A DNA stretch of 64,000 nucleotides from Peribacter sp043814035 (GTDB lineage: Bacteria > Patescibacteriota > Gracilibacteria > Peribacterales > Peribacteraceae): positions 30,797-94,796 of the forward strand of contig JBDRKJ010000003.1 of NCBI GenBank assembly GCA_043814035.1, written 5' to 3'. Positions 62,315 to 64,000 of the stretch are shown piece after piece (within the stretch, counting starts at the first letter, position 1; each line of letters begins with the position of its first letter). The position numbers were made by a program, and so were the translations under genes. A model generated the notes under the pieces. The model saw only the letters and a program-made list of their open reading frames with translations. It had not been told where the DNA came from and did not search any database.

Positions 62315-64000
62315 ATGCTCAGCATGCGTTTCGCCGAGATCGCTCTGGCAACGTTCCTCACACTCGTGGTAACAAGTCTTGTTGCCGAGCAAGTGCAGTC
62401 TCCCCCAACAGGGCTCCTGCTCCCCCGCTTCGACACGCAAGAGGCATTGTTCGCACAGGCAGATGAGATCTGCCCTCCGGTCGTCTGCCCCGCGAATACA
62501 CGCATGGGCATGTGCCCAGGCACGGTGTTCGAGATCACCTGGGCAGAGCCAACTGGACCATGTCAGCCCTGCCTTCCGACAATGAAAATCATTCCGTGTG
62601 GAGGTGGAGGTGGCGGAAGTAGTGGAGGTAGCAGTGGTGGAGGTGGAGGTGGGGGGGGAGGTGGTGGCGGAGGAGAGCAGGAGTGCGATCCGAAACCTCC
62701 GGTGATGACGCAGGAACATCCATCGCCAAACCTCCTCATGTCTTTTCTCTCTGCAATGATTCCGGATGAGAGCAGCTCGTCTTCATCCTCGTCGAGTCGT
62801 GGCCCCTGCCCCGAAGACTACGGATTCTGCTGTGAGGGCGCTCTGGTCGAGTGCTCCTTCTCGCCAGAATGCGCTGTGACATGCGAAGAGAAAGGTGTGT
62901 GTGAAAGCTCTTCATCGAGCCCCTCAATGGGGGCATGCTGCTACGATACGTTCTGTTGGGGAGAAATGCTGGAATCGGAATGTGCGACGTATGAATCTAC
63001 TGGATTCTATGCGAATGAAGATTGCTTCTCTTGCGTGGATGAACCAGATCCACGGGGCGCATGCTGCAGTGCTGCAGACTTCAGTTGTCTCAGCAATAAC
63101 TCCACAATGGATACCTGTTTCGCTTCGCCGGAAGGAGGCTACTTCTACGAGGATCAAACCTGCGCACAAGCAGGATGCGGCGAGAGTTCGAGTGAGAGCT
63201 CCGAAGAAGAAGATATTCTCTGCTGCCAACCAACGTACTTCAGTATGCAAGCAGCAGTGGGAAACCCTGGCACATGCGAAGTTTTTCCGCGTTCACTCTG
63301 TCTCTCGGCCGGAGGATATGAAGTGAGCGATTGCTCTGAGTGCGCAGGAGATTCCAGTTCCAGCGAAAGCCCATTGGGAGCTTGCTGCAGTGCCGTGAAT
63401 TTCAGCTGTCTGGGTAACGGCATGCGTGTAGATGCGTGCATGGCTTCGCCGGGAGGTGGCTATTTCTACGAAGGTTCCACCTGTGATGCGGTCGGATGTG
63501 GCGAGAGTTCCGAAGGCTCATCGAGCTCAATCGTAGAAACCGAGCTCTGCTGCTATGACTACGGCCTTACATGTTCAACCGTCACCATGGACACATGTTC
63601 CAGTTACGACGGTGATCCGTGGGTCGTGACGAGCTGCAATGAATGCGTTCCTCCCGACTACGTCTCGTGCTGTTTCCTTGATGGAAGTTGTTTCGATAAT
63701 GTCGATGTAGAGTCTTGTGAATTTTGGTTTGGCATCCCCATGGGAGCGAACAACCTGTGTTCTGCCAATATCTGCACACCACCTCAATCCAGCTCAGCCG
63801 AGGCGAGTAGTTCTGAAGAAGCAAGTAGCAGTGAAGGGGTAAGCTCGTCTGAATCCAGTGAAGACGGCTGCTGCGTTGTTTGGCGTCGCAATTCCGATGG
63901 CAGAAGACTTGCCGACTGCGCTGTGTTTTCGGTGAAGAAGTGCAGTGATCTCTATCTTACGGAAGTTAATGGAAATACGGCAATTTCTGTCATTAGTTGC
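62315..64000 (+). CDS. Cys/Ser-rich surface protein with GACC repeats (3' end outside window)
   Basis: An open frame runs uninterrupted from the ATG at 62315 to the last base, 562 codons with no stop. A hydrophobic N-terminus (MLSMRFAEIALATFLTLVVT) acts as signal. A Cys-containing region (about 50-95) precedes a Gly-rich stretch of about 24 residues (about 93-118), then Ser-rich linkers separating Cys modules. Two modules of about 46 residues are clearly repeats: GACCSAADFSCLSNN...FASPEGGYFYEDQTC and GACCSAVNFSCLGNG...MASPGGGYFYEGSTC, each ending AxGCGESS. Other modules (CCYDTFCWGEML, CCQPTYF, CCYDYGLTC, CCFLDGSCF) are looser relatives. No family recognised. Divergent from the pseudouridine synthase. 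Likely displayed on the cell surface with the poly-Ser proteins. Confidence 0.85.
   Translation, partial: MLSMRFAEIALATFLTLVVTSLVAEQVQSPPTGLLLPRFDTQEALFAQADEICPPVVCPANTRMGMCPGTVFEITWAEPTGPCQPCLPTMKIIPCGGGGGGSSGGSSGGGGGGGGGGGGGEQECDPKPPVMTQEHPSPNLLMSFLSAMIPDESSSSSSSSSRGPCPEDYGFCCEGALVECSFSPECAVTCEEKGVCESSSSSPSMGACCYDTFCWGEMLESECATYESTGFYANEDCFSCVDEPDPRGACCSAADFSCLSNNSTMDTCFASPEGGYFYEDQTCAQAGCGESSSESSEEEDILCCQPTYFSMQAAVGNPGTCEVFPRSLCLSAGGYEVSDCSECAGDSSSSESPLGACCSAVNFSCLGNGMRVDACMASPGGGYFYEGSTCDAVGCGESSEGSSSSIVETELCCYDYGLTCSTVTMDTCSSYDGDPWVVTSCNECVPPDYVSCCFLDGSCFDNVDVESCEFWFGIPMGANNLCSANICTPPQSSSAEASSSEEASSSEGVSSSESSEDGCCVVWRRNSDGRRLADCAVFSVKKCSDLYLTEVNGNTAISVISC

Overview
The window looks like a Patescibacteria (CPR) chromosome, most likely Peregrinibacteria (Ca. 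Peribacter-like); the phylum call is inference. The evidence is a compact layout with many 1-4 nt gene overlaps, an S10/spc/alpha ribosomal cluster without L30 where that gene normally lies, a class I lysyl-tRNA synthetase, an orphan purC, several polytopic GT-C glycosyltransferases, and giant surface proteins built from poly-serine linkers and CGNGxxExGEECDDGN-type cysteine repeats. TGA behaves as a stop throughout.

Layout. 1-9.4 kb: an envelope glycosylation locus with GT-C membrane glycosyltransferases, a hexapeptide acyltransferase and a DPM1-like GT2; its centre (about 4.2-8.0 kb) is visibly AT-richer. 9.4-17.3 kb: housekeeping genes (purC, dgkA-like, an ALG10-like GT-C, DUF192 lipoprotein, rpe, AEC permease, rpiB, tpiA, a membrane protein, dprA). 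17.5 kb: tRNA-Thr(CGU). 18.2-26.2 kb (minus): S9, L13, L17, rpoA, S4, S11, S13, L36, IF-1, map, adk, a small unknown gene, secY, L15. 26.2-35.7 kb: a 9.5-kb accessory island. 35.7-44.7 kb (minus): the ribosomal cluster resumes with S5 and runs to L3. 45-47.3 kb: lysS (class I) and an HD-domain protein. 47.4-59.7 kb (minus): three giant repeat-rich surface proteins. 59.8-62.2 kb: a beta-CASP ribonuclease and an RsuA-type pseudouridine synthase. 62.3 kb to the end (plus): a further Cys/Ser-rich surface protein that runs off the window.

The most notable system is a complete diversity-generating retroelement (DGR) in the island that splits the ribosomal operon between S5 and L15. It has a DGR-type reverse transcriptase (RT), a template repeat (TR), an Avd-like four-helix accessory protein and a target whose DUF1566 (C-type-lectin/FGE-like) C-terminus carries the variable repeat (VR). 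TR (32002-32141, minus) and VR (32852-32991, minus) align without gaps from 32001/32851 to 32141/32991. I count 25 differences, every one at an adenine of the TR sense strand. The RT is inverted relative to TR/avd/target, and its 5' end contains an (AG)17.5 microsatellite that could switch its reading frame. The other island genes (CAP/SLH protein, pilin, SLH coiled-coil protein, a second DUF1566 protein) are also surface proteins, so the island looks like a variable cell-surface module.

A second recurrent theme is short palindromic elements at gene ends. Two of the CCTGAGC...CGAAGG type supply the gene's stop codon. At four loci such elements are paired with a diverged 'echo' of the neighbouring gene's first or last codons; two of these echoes form short leader ORFs that end on the real start codon.
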